From: Pseudoxanthobacter soli DSM 19599
GTDB taxonomy: Bacteria; Pseudomonadota; Alphaproteobacteria; Rhizobiales; Segnochrobactraceae
Assembly: GCF_900148505.1 (NCBI RefSeq)
Contig: NZ_FRXO01000013.1
Span: 42,982-106,981 of the forward strand
Reading direction: 5' to 3'
Length of the DNA stretch: 64,000 nt
Numbering within the stretch: position 1 is the first letter of the stretch; every line of letters starts with the position of its first letter. Made by a program: the position numbers and the translations under genes. The notes beneath the pieces are model-generated. The model searched no databases and was not told the DNA's origin. It was given only the letters and a program-made list of their open reading frames with translations. Positions 45,765 through 55,537 of the stretch are shown piece after piece.

Positions 45765-47066
45765 ATGGACAAGGCCACGCGAACCGCCATCACCGACTGG
45801 CTGCTGGAACACGGGCTTGCCGGGGCGGCCGAGACCGAATTGCTGCGCGGGTTCTGCGAGCGCTGCCAGGCCGCGGGCATCGACCTTCATCGCGGTGTGG
45901 TGTTCATTGACACGCTGCACCCGATCCTGGAAGGACGCGGCTGGCGGTGGGGCGGCGACGGCAACAGCGGTGCCGCGATGTTCGAATATCCGCGCCACAC
46001 CAGCCCGGACGACGACCACCGCTGGCGCCTCTCGCCGTTCTACAGGCTGCTTGAGAACGGCGACACGCTGCTGCACCTCAACCTCGAAGGCGGCGGGCCG
46101 TTCGACTATCCGGTGGTGCAGGATCTCGCCGCGGAAGGCTGCACCGGCTACATGGCCGCGATCCACCGCTTCGAGCGCGGCAAGGCGATCGGACCGGTCG
46201 ACTGCACCTATTCGTCGTGGTCGACGCGGCGGCCGGGAGGCTTCTCCGACGACGATCTCGACGACATGCGCAGCCTGCTGCCGGCTTTCCTGCTCGCGAT
46301 CAAGACCGCGACGATGACCGAGGTGGCGCGGACGCTCGCCCACGTCTATCTCGGCCGCGACGCAGGCGAGCGGGTGCTGGGCGGCCGCATCACCCGGGGC
46401 GTGGCCGAGCGCATCAACGCGGTGCTGTGGTATTCCGATCTCCGGTCCTCGACCTCGATCTCCGACACCGCGGCGCCGGAGGAGATCATTCCCTTCCTCA
46501 ACGACTATGCCGCCGCCGCCATCGACGCGATCCACGGCGAGGGCGGCGACGTGCTGAAGCTGATGGGCGACGGCATCCTGGCGATCTTCGGCGGCGCGCG
46601 CACGCCGGTTGCCGGCCGCGCCGCGCTCCGGGCCGAACGGCGGTTCCGGGAGAACATCCGCCGCCTCGACGTCGAGCGCGCCGCGCTTGAGCGGCCGACC
46701 ACGTCGGCCTATGTCGGGCTGCATTGCGGCGAGGTGTTCTATGGTAACATCGGCAGCAACGAGCGGCTGGACTTCACCGTGGTCGGCCCGGCCGTCAACG
46801 AGGTGAGCCGGATCGCCTCGATGTGCCGGGCGGTCGACCGCGACCTTCTGGTCTCCGCGGCCCTGATCGAGGCGCTCGGCCCGGTCGAGCAGGAGCATTT
46901 CGTCTCGACGGGACGGTTCGCGCTGCGCGGCGTCGGGCGCGCCCAGACGCTCTATACCCTCGACCCGGCGGTTTCCACGGACAGCGCCCACGCGGTGCGT
47001 TATGCCCATTGCCTCGACGGCGCACCGGCGGGCCGCAAGGCCGGCCTCGACAATTCCGCTCCGTGA
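45765..47066 (+). CDS. Class III adenylate/guanylate cyclase
   Basis: 433 residues from ATG 45765 (CGGAGAGA upstream). The catalytic domain spans roughly residues 220-400 with metal ligands D225 (L-W-Y-S-D-L-R-S-S-T) and D269 (L-M-G-D-G-I-L-A-I-F), 44 residues apart as in class III cyclases; F-T-V-V-G-P-A-V-N-E-V-S-R holds the transition-state residues. The ~215-residue N-terminal region (W-R-W-G-G-D-G near 60) is soluble and probably a sensor; no membrane helix is seen. Rhizobia carry many such cyclases. The last ~20 residues after T-L-Y-T-L form a short tail. Confidence 0.9.
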   Translation: MDKATRTAITDWLLEHGLAGAAETELLRGFCERCQAAGIDLHRGVVFIDTLHPILEGRGWRWGGDGNSGAAMFEYPRHTSPDDDHRWRLSPFYRLLENGDTLLHLNLEGGGPFDYPVVQDLAAEGCTGYMAAIHRFERGKAIGPVDCTYSSWSTRRPGGFSDDDLDDMRSLLPAFLLAIKTATMTEVARTLAHVYLGRDAGERVLGGRITRGVAERINAVLWYSDLRSSTSISDTAAPEEIIPFLNDYAAAAIDAIHGEGGDVLKLMGDGILAIFGGARTPVAGRAALRAERRFRENIRRLDVERAALERPTTSAYVGLHCGEVFYGNIGSNERLDFTVVGPAVNEVSRIASMCRAVDRDLLVSAALIEALGPVEQEHFVSTGRFALRGVGRAQTLYTLDPAVSTDSAHAVRYAHCLDGAPAGRKAGLDNSAP

Positions 47067-47076
47067 TATCACGGAG
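47059..47076. promoter_or_regulatory. Perfect 18-bp palindrome upstream of the LacI gene
   Basis: CTCCGTGATATCACGGAG is an exact palindrome that includes the stop codon of the cyclase gene and lies 108 bp before the LacI-family start. Candidate autoregulatory operator; LacI operators usually have a central CG, which this lacks. Confidence 0.45.
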
Positions 47077-47183
47077 TTGTCGCGTTCCCGGAAAACGGGG
47101 AAAATGCATAAACGGGATTCCGAACAGGATTCTCACGGGGGGACCACGTCCTGGACGAGCCATCGAAACCTGCCGCGCCCACC

Positions 47184-48176
47184 GTGATGCTGCCCGGCTC
47201 CGTCACCCTGACGGAGGTGGCGGCTGCGGCCGGCGTGGGCGAAAGCACCGCCTCGCGCGTTCTGCGCAATCACGGCTCGTTCTCCCAGGCGACCCGCGAG
47301 CGCGTGCTCGCGGCCGCTGCTCAACTCGGCTACGTGCCGAACCGCATCGCCGGGACGCTCGCCTCCGCCGGTTCCAACCTGATCGGCATCCTGATCCCGT
47401 CGCTGACCAACATCGTGTTCTCCGACGTGCTGCGCGGCGCCAACGCGGTGATCGACGCCGAGGGCTTCCAGGCCGTGGTCGGGGTGACGAACTATGACCC
47501 CCGCCGGGAGGAGGCGCTCGTCGCCAGCATGCTGTCGTGGCGGCCGGCGGCGATGATGGTGGCGGGACTGGAGCATTCCGAGCGCACCAGAGCGCTGCTC
47601 GCGGCGAGCGGCAGCCGGGTGTGCGAGCTGCTCGACATCGATGGGCCGGGCCTCGACCTCGTGGTCGGGTTCTCCAACGAAGGCGCCGGGCGCGCTGCCG
47701 CCCGCCACCTGCTGGCGCGCGGCTACAAGCGGTTCGGTTATCTCGGGCGCGATTTCGGTCGCGACACCCGCGCGGGCAAGCGCTATCGCGGCTTCGTCGA
47801 GACGCTGCGCGAGGCTGGCCTCACGCTCGCCGACGAGGAAATCGTGCCGGTCTCGTCGTCCATCGAGGCGGGACGCGTCGGCACCGACCGGATGCTGGAA
47901 CGCACGCCCGGCGTCGAGGCGATCTACTACGCCAACGACGACATGGCGATCGGTGGCTATTTCCACTGCCTCGCCAACGGGTTGTCCGTACCGTCGCAGC
48001 TCGCCCTTTTCGGCCACAACGGCCTCGATGTCGGCCGGTTCGCGCCGCAGGTGATGTCGACGATCCGCACGCCCCGCGTGGGCATCGGCGAAACCGGCAT
48101 GCGTCTGGTGCTGGCCGGCGCCTCTGCACAGACCGTCGATCTGGGCTTCGAACTCGTCGAGGGCGAGACGGCCTGA
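47184..48176 (+). CDS. LacI-family regulator, gluconate repressor (GntR)-like
   Basis: About 330 residues. The N-terminal LacI helix-turn-helix reads V-T-L-T-E-V-A-A-A-A-G-V-G-E-S-T-A-S-R-V-L-R-N, then the hinge L-G-Y-V-P-N-R-I-A-G-T-L-A. The periplasmic-binding-type sensor has I-L-I-P-S-L-T-N-I-V-F-S-D-V-L and A-V-G-F/V-V-G-F-S-N-E blocks like the E. coli gluconate repressor. GTG 47184 or ATG 47187 is the start; neither has a good ribosome site, and the frame is open further upstream. No target operon is obvious: its neighbours are a cyclase and a cytochrome, so it may act in trans, possibly on the sugar locus at 48.8-58 kb. Confidence 0.87.
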   Translation: MMLPGSVTLTEVAAAAGVGESTASRVLRNHGSFSQATRERVLAAAAQLGYVPNRIAGTLASAGSNLIGILIPSLTNIVFSDVLRGANAVIDAEGFQAVVGVTNYDPRREEALVASMLSWRPAAMMVAGLEHSERTRALLAASGSRVCELLDIDGPGLDLVVGFSNEGAGRAAARHLLARGYKRFGYLGRDFGRDTRAGKRYRGFVETLREAGLTLADEEIVPVSSSIEAGRVGTDRMLERTPGVEAIYYANDDMAIGGYFHCLANGLSVPSQLALFGHNGLDVGRFAPQVMSTIRTPRVGIGETGMRLVLAGASAQTVDLGFELVEGETA

Positions 48177-48290
48177 TCGCCGGACGGGGCTTTCTTTACA
48201 GCAATTCCATTCACCGATACCCTTCTTCCCGGTCCCCTCGGGGCTACGCGAGGCCGCATCCGGCAGGATGCCCGTGATCGAGGAAGAAGC

Positions 48291-48761
48291 ATGCGTTCCG
48301 GTCTTTCACGCGCGGGCCTCGTGCCGGCGTCTTTCGTCGCGATCGCCCTGCTGGCAGGGCTTGGCACGGTCAGCGCGGCACAGGACCCGATCGGCGACCG
48401 CCAGGACGCCATGGATGATATCGGACGGGCGATGAAGACCGCCTCGACCATCGCCAAGGGCAGCGCCGACAGCTACGACGCGGCGGCGGCCGGAAAAGCC
48501 ATGCAGACCATCGCCTCCGCGGCGGCCGAGCTGCACACGCTGTTTCCGGCGGACAGCCAGACCGGCGGCGATACCCGCGCCTCTCCCAAGATCTGGGAGA
48601 ACATGGCCGATTTCGACGCCCATATCACGAAGCTCGAGGAAGCGGCCAAGGCGGGCGTGGCCGCCGCGCCAGGCGGGCTTGCGGCCTTCGCCCCCGCCGT
48701 CCAGGCCGTCGGCGCCACCTGCTCGTCGTGCCACGACCTCTACCGGCTGCGCAAAAGCTGA
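48291..48761 (+). CDS. Class II cytochrome c (c'/c556-like)
   Basis: 156 residues after GAGGAAGAA. A signal peptide (to about A29, V-S-A-A-Q) is followed by a four-helix-bundle-like sequence and a single C-terminal haem site C144-S-S-C147-H148, the class II layout. The axial Met expected near the N-terminus in c556 could be M40 or M47. It is a periplasmic electron carrier or gas-binding protein. It is monocistronic by appearance and converges with the dehydrogenase gene downstream. Confidence 0.9.
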   Translation: MRSGLSRAGLVPASFVAIALLAGLGTVSAAQDPIGDRQDAMDDIGRAMKTASTIAKGSADSYDAAAAGKAMQTIASAAAELHTLFPADSQTGGDTRASPKIWENMADFDAHITKLEEAAKAGVAAAPGGLAAFAPAVQAVGATCSSCHDLYRLRKS

Positions 48762-48807
48762 CGCCGCCCCTGGCGACCTGCCGGACACGCCGCGGCGCGC
48801 ATGTTCG

Positions 48808-50286
48808 TCAGGCGGCGAGCGTCTCGTCGACGGCTGCGAGCACGCCCTTCGCCCGGATCGCGGCATAGGCCTCGATAAGAGACGGGCGGAAGCCCGGGCG
48901 CACCGGAAGCTCGCTGCCGAACACGCGGGCGAAGCCGAGGAAGGCATCCACGACGGCCTCCGGCGAGGCGGTGGACTGGTCGGGACGGCCGGTCCATTCC
49001 GCGAGCGCCGGGTCGGTGACATCGAACGGCCGGCCGGCGTCGTCGATGCCGCCGCAGGAGCGGATCCAAAGCGCCACCGCGAACGTGAGCGCCTTCGCAG
49101 GCGAACCGGCGGCGAGTTGCTCGCGCAATGGCGCCAGCAGGCGCTGCGGCACCTTCAGCGACGCGTCGGTCGCGATCTGGGCGGTACGGTGGGCGAGAGC
49201 ACTGTTGGCATAGCGCGCCTTCAGCCGCCCGGTATAGGCGGTGGCCGCTGCTTCCCCCGTTTCGATGGTGGGGATGACATCGCGCCAGTAGGCATCGACC
49301 AGCCGCCGCACGGTCGGCTCGGAAAAAGCCCGCGCCACCGTCTCGAAGCCGGCCAGCCGGCCGGCGGCGGCGATGACGGTGTGCGAGCCGTTGAGCAGCC
49401 GCAGCTTCATGTGCTCGAACGGCCGCACGTCGGCGACGAATTCGACGCCGCTTTCCTCGTAGCGCGGCCGTTCCGCAGAGAAGCGGTCCTCGATGACCCA
49501 CTGGAAATAGGGCTCGCCCACCACCGGCCACGCATCCGTCACGCCGAGGCGCGCGGCGATCGCCGCACGGTCGGCATCGGTGGTGGCCGGAACGATACGG
49601 TCGACCATCGAGGACGGACACGCGACGCTTTCGGCGATGAAACGGGCGAGCGCGGGGTCGCGCGCCTCGGCAAAAGCCGACAGCGCCGCCGACAGCGTCG
49701 CGCCGTTGCTCGGCAGGTTGTCGCACGAGACGATGGTGAAGGGAGCGACGCCCGCAGCATGCCGGCGGGCGATCGCCTCCACGAGAAAGCCGATGGCCGA
49801 GCGCGGCGCAGCGGGATTGGCGAGGTCGTGCCGGATGTCCGGATGATCCGCCAACAGCGTGCCGGCGGCAAGATCCATCAGGTAGCCCTTCTCGGTGACG
49901 GTGAGCGTGACGAGCTTCACCCTGGGATCGGCGAGCGCATCGACGAGGCGGGCCGGCGCCTCCGGGGCGACGAGGATCGAGCCGATCGAGCCGATGACGC
50001 GCACCTCCTCCCGTTCCCCGTCGCGCAGCGCAAGCGAATAGAGGCCGTCCTGGGGAGCGAGCGCATCGCGGGTGTCGGGGCTGCGCAGCGAGGCCGCGAC
50101 GATACCCCAGCCGCTCTCGCCACGGCCGAGCGCGTCGTCGGCGAACACCGCCTGATGCGCCCGGTGGAACGCGCCGACGCCGAGATGCACGATGCCGGGC
50201 GTGACGGCGGAGCGATCATAGGCGGGGCGAAGCACGTCGGGCCTGAGCGATCCGAGCGTCGCGTTCGAAAGCGTGGTCACGGGCAT
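48808..50286 (-). CDS. Mannitol dehydrogenase family oxidoreductase (fructuronate/mannitol type)
   Basis: 492 residues from ATG 50286 (AGAGGAAA upstream); an in-frame extension to 50340 looks untranslated. Long-chain polyol dehydrogenase: nucleotide motif I-V-H-L-G-V-G-A-F-H-R-A-H-Q, T-L-T-V-T-E-K-G-Y, S-C-D-N-L-P-S-N-G and the catalytic block K-L-R-L-L-N-G-S-H-T. These enzymes interconvert hexuronates (fructuronate/mannonate) or ketoses and hexitols with NAD(H). It is the third gene of a GntR-SDR-dehydrogenase operon divergent from a sugar ABC transporter, so it probably performs one redox step in that sugar's catabolism. Confidence 0.9.
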   Translation of the reverse strand: MPVTTLSNATLGSLRPDVLRPAYDRSAVTPGIVHLGVGAFHRAHQAVFADDALGRGESGWGIVAASLRSPDTRDALAPQDGLYSLALRDGEREEVRVIGSIGSILVAPEAPARLVDALADPRVKLVTLTVTEKGYLMDLAAGTLLADHPDIRHDLANPAAPRSAIGFLVEAIARRHAAGVAPFTIVSCDNLPSNGATLSAALSAFAEARDPALARFIAESVACPSSMVDRIVPATTDADRAAIAARLGVTDAWPVVGEPYFQWVIEDRFSAERPRYEESGVEFVADVRPFEHMKLRLLNGSHTVIAAAGRLAGFETVARAFSEPTVRRLVDAYWRDVIPTIETGEAAATAYTGRLKARYANSALAHRTAQIATDASLKVPQRLLAPLREQLAAGSPAKALTFAVALWIRSCGGIDDAGRPFDVTDPALAEWTGRPDQSTASPEAVVDAFLGFARVFGSELPVRPGFRPSLIEAYAAIRAKGVLAAVDETLAA

Positions 50287-50355
50287 TTCCTCTTGCGTCT
50301 TTTCTTGTCCAGACGGCCGGGCCGGCTTGCCGCGCGGCAACCTGCGTACGGCGGG

Positions 50356-51108
50356 TCAGTCGAACTGGAGGCCGCCGTTCATGTCAACGATCTCGCCGGT
50401 GATGAACCCCGCGAGCGGCGAAGCCAGGAAGGCGACGGCATGGGCGACTTCTTCCGGGGCGCAGAAGCGGCCGACCGGAATGGCGGCAAGCTGGCGGGCG
50501 CGGTCCTCGTCACTCAACTGTTCCAGGATCATCGGCGAGAGCACGTAAGCCGGGGCGATGGCGTTCACCGTGATGCCGAAGCCGGCGAGTTCGCGCGCGG
50601 CGCTGAAGGTGAGGCCGTTCATCGCCGCCTTCGACACCGTATAGGCCGTGCCGGCGGTGAGGCCGCCGCACTTGGCGGCGTAGGAGGAGACATTGATGAT
50701 CCGGCCCCAGCCGCGTGCCTTCATGCCCGCCATCACGCCGCGGGTAAGGACCAGAGCGGCATCGACATTGACGGCCATGATGCGGTGCCAGTCGCCGAGA
50801 TCGGTGGCGGCGAGCTTGTCGTTCGACAGGATACCGGCATTGTTGACGAGGATATCGATGCCGCCGCGGGCGGCGACGATGTCGCCGGCGAGCCGTTCGG
50901 TCGCCGCGAGGTCGCCGAGATCGACATCATGCAGCGACACCGCATCGCCGTGGCTTCGCGACAGCGCGGCAAGCGCCTCCGCGCTGCGGTCGATGGCGGC
51001 GACATGGGCGCCTGCGGCGACAAGGCGGGCGACCACGGCCCGGCCGATCGATCCGCCAGCGCCGGTGACGGCCGCGATTTTCCCTGACAGTTCCATCCCG
51101 GATTCCAT
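50356..51108 (-). CDS. SDR-family oxidoreductase (sugar/polyol dehydrogenase-like)
   Basis: 250 residues from ATG 51108 (AGGAAGGA upstream); ATG 51096 is an alternative. Cofactor motif T-G-A-G-G-S-I-G-R-A, N-N-A-G-I, catalytic Ser in N-V-S-S-Y and Y-T-V-S-K; end of the fold reads G-E-I-V-D-M-N-G-G. Substrate unresolved. With a lactonase in the facing operon, an aldose 1-dehydrogenase giving a sugar lactone is a reasonable hypothesis. It is 69 bp upstream of the mannitol dehydrogenase family gene on the same strand. Confidence 0.88.
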   Translation of the reverse strand: MESGMELSGKIAAVTGAGGSIGRAVVARLVAAGAHVAAIDRSAEALAALSRSHGDAVSLHDVDLGDLAATERLAGDIVAARGGIDILVNNAGILSNDKLAATDLGDWHRIMAVNVDAALVLTRGVMAGMKARGWGRIINVSSYAAKCGGLTAGTAYTVSKAAMNGLTFSAARELAGFGITVNAIAPAYVLSPMILEQLSDEDRARQLAAIPVGRFCAPEEVAHAVAFLASPLAGFITGEIVDMNGGLQFD

Positions 51109-51169
51109 TCCTTCCTGGTGCGCCGTTGGGCGGCGCCTGATTTTATTGCGGGGGGGAAGCGGCGCCTAC

Positions 51170-51901
51170 TCAATCGACGACGAAGCGGCGGCGCTCCTCG
51201 GGCAAGTTTTCGACGAGCGTGAAGATGCGGTCGAGGTGGAAGACGAGCCTTGCCTCGGCCGCCGCCGCGTCGCCGGCATCGAGCGCGTCTAGCACGGCCG
51301 TGTGTTCGGCGATGGCATCCGGCAGGCGCTCGCGCTGGCCGAACAGGCGGATGAAGCGGGTGAGCCGCGTCTTGGCGAGCAGGATCGCCTGCCACACGCC
51401 CTGCCGGCCGGCGAACTCGGTCATGATCTGGTGGAAGCGTTCATCGGCCTCGTGGAAGCCCTCGACGTCGCCTGCCGCCACCGCCGCCACCTGCCGCTCG
51501 ACGATCGCGCGGGAGGCGGCACTCATCTCCGGCGTCCAGCGGGCGGCAACCTCGCGCAGCACGGCCACCTCGAGCGAGAGCCGGACGAACTGGTTGTCGG
51601 CGAGATCGCCCCGCTTGATCGGGGCGACGAAGCTGCCCTGCTGCGGAAATACCTCAATCAGCCCGTCGTCGACGAGGCGCAGGATGGCGGCGCGAATCGG
51701 CGTGCGCGACACGCCGAAATGACGGCCGATCCGGTTCTCGCTGATCGAGGCGCCGGGCAGCAGGCGCACGCTGACGATGGCCTGCTTCAGCGCTTCGTAG
51801 ACCTGATCGGAGACGGGCTGCCGCCGGTCGAGAACGAACGCGACGTCGAGCGGCGCTTCGCTGCGATCGTGGTCTCCGGGCATCTGCGCGACGAATGACA
51901 T
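51170..51901 (-). CDS. GntR-family regulator, FadR/FCD subfamily
   Basis: 243 residues from ATG 51901. Winged helix at residues ~25-85 (I-S-E-N-R-I-G-R-H-F-G-V-S-R-T-P-I-R-A-A-I) and an all-helical FCD effector domain (F-H-E-A-D-E-R-F-H with metal-ligand histidines, E-H-T-A-V-L-D-A-L, F-H-L-D-R-I). FCD regulators often respond to sugar acids, organic acids or their lactones. It is divergent from the binding-protein gene at 52162 and likely controls both directions through the TTGTATACTA site between them. Confidence 0.9.
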   Translation of the reverse strand: MSFVAQMPGDHDRSEAPLDVAFVLDRRQPVSDQVYEALKQAIVSVRLLPGASISENRIGRHFGVSRTPIRAAILRLVDDGLIEVFPQQGSFVAPIKRGDLADNQFVRLSLEVAVLREVAARWTPEMSAASRAIVERQVAAVAAGDVEGFHEADERFHQIMTEFAGRQGVWQAILLAKTRLTRFIRLFGQRERLPDAIAEHTAVLDALDAGDAAAAEARLVFHLDRIFTLVENLPEERRRFVVD

Positions 51902-52047
51902 CGTAGAACTCCGAGACGCCGCAGGGGCGAGAAGGGCACCGCCGGCGCGGCCGAACAAGACGCCGAAATCGCAGCATCTTGCCGCTTTGCCGGCCCGGAC
52001 GCGCTCGTCGGCCGGTCCTTGGGGCCATCCCACCGCCAACAAAAGCG

Positions 52048-52073
52048 TTGCGCCCTGCACACTTGTATACTAG
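52048..52073 (+). promoter_or_regulatory. Divergent control site: FCD-GntR operator over a -10 box
   Basis: CTTGTATACTAG (52062-52073) is a near-palindrome resembling the TTGTATACAA operators of FCD-type GntR regulators, and it contains TATACT (52066-52071), a good -10 sequence. A -35 match is poor (no good hexamer 16-18 bp upstream). Binding of the GntR protein encoded at 51170-51901 would cover the promoter. Confidence 0.45.
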
Positions 52074-52161
52074 GGTTCAGGCACCCCACGCAAGAATGAT
52101 CGTCACGGCGCTTCCTTCCTGCGACCGGGGTCCGGGAGGACAAACTTTTAGGAGAGGACGA

Positions 52162-53187
<1,026 letters not shown>

Positions 53188-53522
53188 TCCCCGCTCGCCG
53201 CAGGTTTGTCCTGAACCGCGCGCCTGCCGGTGCGCGGTGCCCGCGGGCCGCCGCCGATACCGGGAAACCGGTCGCCGGCCGGCCCGCCCCGGCGTGGCAA
53301 GGGCGCCCCGCCACGATCCCACAAGACAAGTTCCGCGATACACGATCCGCGACAGTAGACGCGGCACGCGCCGTCCCGCCGGCGGCCCGCTCCGCCCGGC
53401 CCGTTCCGGCGCGCGCCGCCAGCGACGCTTCCCGGGTTTTGCGGCCCGTGCGAGCACCCGGTGCCGCGTCGCCGGCCCGGCCGCGCTCCCGGTGAAGCCG
53501 GCAGAGTTTTCGAGGTGATGCG
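53188..53522 (+). other. 335-bp spacer with GNRA stem-loop after the binding protein
   Basis: No supported gene. ACCGG-GAAA-CCGGT at 53259-53272 is a compact stem with a GNRA tetraloop, 71 bases after the stop, and there is extensive further G+C-rich inverted repetition (53270-53290). No T-run. The permease GTG/ATG region begins after GAGGTGAT at 53514-53521. It resembles the spacer after the binding protein of the first cluster. Confidence 0.5.
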
Positions 53523-54566
53523 ATGAATGTCGAACAAAGCCCGGCGCGCGCTCCGGCGCCGCAGGCGTCGCCGGCCGACCAACGCGGACCCAACGCCTCG
53601 CTGCGGTTCCTCCTGTCGAACGAATTCGGTCTGATCGTTCTGATCGTCGTCTTCACCGTGCTGTTCGGGTTGGCGACCAAGGGGTTTCTGTCCTCCTTCA
53701 ACCTGTTCACGCTGGGCCGCACCGCCGCCGTCAACATCGTCATCGGCCTTTCGATGATGGCGGTGATCGTGACCGGCGGCCTCAACCTCGCCGTCGGCGC
53801 CATCGGCGTCTGCGCCGCCATGACGTTCGGCGCGCTGATCGAGGTGGTTGGGCTGCCGTGGCCGATCGCGCTCGCCGGCGGGCTCGCCCTCGGTGCGGCG
53901 CTCGGCGCCGTCAACGGCATCGCCGTGGTCCGCTCGGGACTGCACAGCTTCATCATCACGCTCGCCACCATGAGCATCTTCTTCGGGGTGATGGTGTTCA
54001 TCACCCGCGCCGAATCCTTCCGCGGTCTGCCGCAGTCCTTCACCATGCTCGGCCGCATGAAGCTCGCCGGGGTGATCTCGCCCCTGCTGATCGTGGCGGT
54101 CGCGGTGTCGCTCGCGCTCGTGGTGCTCTACCGCCTGACGCCGCTCGGCCGCGAGATGCTGGCCGCCGGCGCCAAGCCCGAGGCCGCCGTGCTGTCGGGC
54201 GTGCGGGTCGACCGCGTGGTGGTGCTCTGCCACCTGCTTTCGGGCCTGCTGGCCTCCATTGCCGCGCTGATGCTGGTCGCGCGCAACGGCGCGGCCATTC
54301 CCGCCATGGCAGGCCAACTCGGCCAGGACTGGCTTCTGCCCGCGTTCCTCGGCCCCGTGCTCGGCGGAACGCTCCTGTCGGGCGGGCGCGTCTCGGTGCT
54401 CGGCACCTTCCTCGGCGCCCTGCTCGTGACCATGCTGACCAGCGGGCTGCTGCTGCTCCAGATCGGCGAGTTCTGGGTGCAGGCCTGCCTCGGCATCCTG
54501 CTGCTGATCGCGGTGCTGCTCGACAAGGCGCGCAGGCTGTTCCTCGCGAGCCGGAGGATGATCTGA
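53523..54566 (+). CDS. Sugar ABC transporter permease 1 (RbsC-like)
   Basis: 347 residues, 8-10 predicted helices with a ~30-residue polar N-terminus. CUT2 features: T-G-G-L-N-L-A-V-G-A-I-G, A-A-G-A-K-P-E-A-A-V-L-S-G-V in the cytoplasmic loop, and P-V-L-G-G-T-L-L-S-G-G. ATG 53523 follows GAGGTGA. It overlaps the next gene by one base. Two distinct permeases in one CUT2 operon imply a heterodimeric channel. Confidence 0.9.
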   Translation: MNVEQSPARAPAPQASPADQRGPNASLRFLLSNEFGLIVLIVVFTVLFGLATKGFLSSFNLFTLGRTAAVNIVIGLSMMAVIVTGGLNLAVGAIGVCAAMTFGALIEVVGLPWPIALAGGLALGAALGAVNGIAVVRSGLHSFIITLATMSIFFGVMVFITRAESFRGLPQSFTMLGRMKLAGVISPLLIVAVAVSLALVVLYRLTPLGREMLAAGAKPEAAVLSGVRVDRVVVLCHLLSGLLASIAALMLVARNGAAIPAMAGQLGQDWLLPAFLGPVLGGTLLSGGRVSVLGTFLGALLVTMLTSGLLLLQIGEFWVQACLGILLLIAVLLDKARRLFLASRRMI

Positions 54567-55534
54567 TGGGATATCTCTCGCGCTATGCCCGCACCGACTG
54601 GTTCGGACCGCTCATCGCCACCCTGATCGCGATCGCGCTGGTCGGCGGCTTCAATCCCTCGTTCCTGTCGCCGTTCAATATCCAGGTGCTGCTGCTCGCC
54701 ATCGCGGTGAACGCGCTGATCGCGTTCTCGCAAATGATCATCATCGCCATCGGCCAGATGAACCTGTCGGTCGGCGCCATCGGCGGTCTCGCCGCCATCG
54801 CCTTCGCCGGCATGATGGAAGTGTGGGGATTGCCGGTGCCCGTCGCGCTGGTGCTGGCGCTCGCGATCGGCGTCGTCGCCGGCATGCTCAACGGCATTTT
54901 CATCGCCTGGACCGGTATATCGGCGTTCATCATCACCCTCGCCAGCCTCTCGGTGTTCAAGGGCATCAATCTCGGCATCACTCGCGCCTCGCCGTTCTAC
55001 GACATCCCGCAGATCGTGAAGGACTTCGGCAACACCAACATCATCGGCCCGCTGCCATGGCTCGCGGTGGTGACCGCGGTGGTGGCAGTGCTGTTGTGGT
55101 TCCTGCTGAACCGGCAGGCGCTCGGCCGCTGCATCCTCGCGGTCGGCGGCAACGAGCACGCGGCCGAACTCTCCGGCATCTCGGTGCGCAAGACCATCGT
55201 GGCCGCCCATGCGCTGTCCGGCCTGCTCGCGGCACTGGCCGGCGTCGCGCTCGTCGCCCGGCTGCAGATCGGCCAGCCCACCATCGGCGACGACTGGCTG
55301 ATCCTGTCGTTCGCCGCCCCCGTCATCGGCGGCGCGGTCCTGAGCGGCGGCCACGTCAGCGTGCCGGCCACCCTGCTCGGCGTCGCCATCGTGGCGATCA
55401 TCACCCAGGCCCTGGTGCTGTTCAACATCGACCCGTTCCTGGTGCAGGTGGTGCTCGGCGTCCTCATCCTGTGGGCCGTCGGCATCAACCGCTTCCGCGA
55501 GGTCCGTCTCGCCAAGACCGCGAAGAGGATTTGA
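54566..55534 (+). CDS. Sugar ABC transporter permease 2 (RbsC-like)
   Basis: 322 residues, 8-10 predicted helices. The motif I-G-Q-M-N-L-S-V-G-A-I-G-G, A-V-G-G-N-E-H-A-A-E-L-S-G-I and V-I-G-G-A-V-L-S-G-G-H match the family. ATG 54566 shares its A with the preceding TGA. It is clearly homologous to permease 1, so the pair probably arose by duplication. Confidence 0.9.
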   Translation: MGYLSRYARTDWFGPLIATLIAIALVGGFNPSFLSPFNIQVLLLAIAVNALIAFSQMIIIAIGQMNLSVGAIGGLAAIAFAGMMEVWGLPVPVALVLALAIGVVAGMLNGIFIAWTGISAFIITLASLSVFKGINLGITRASPFYDIPQIVKDFGNTNIIGPLPWLAVVTAVVAVLLWFLLNRQALGRCILAVGGNEHAAELSGISVRKTIVAAHALSGLLAALAGVALVARLQIGQPTIGDDWLILSFAAPVIGGAVLSGGHVSVPATLLGVAIVAIITQALVLFNIDPFLVQVVLGVLILWAVGINRFREVRLAKTAKRI

Positions 55535-55537
55535 GCG

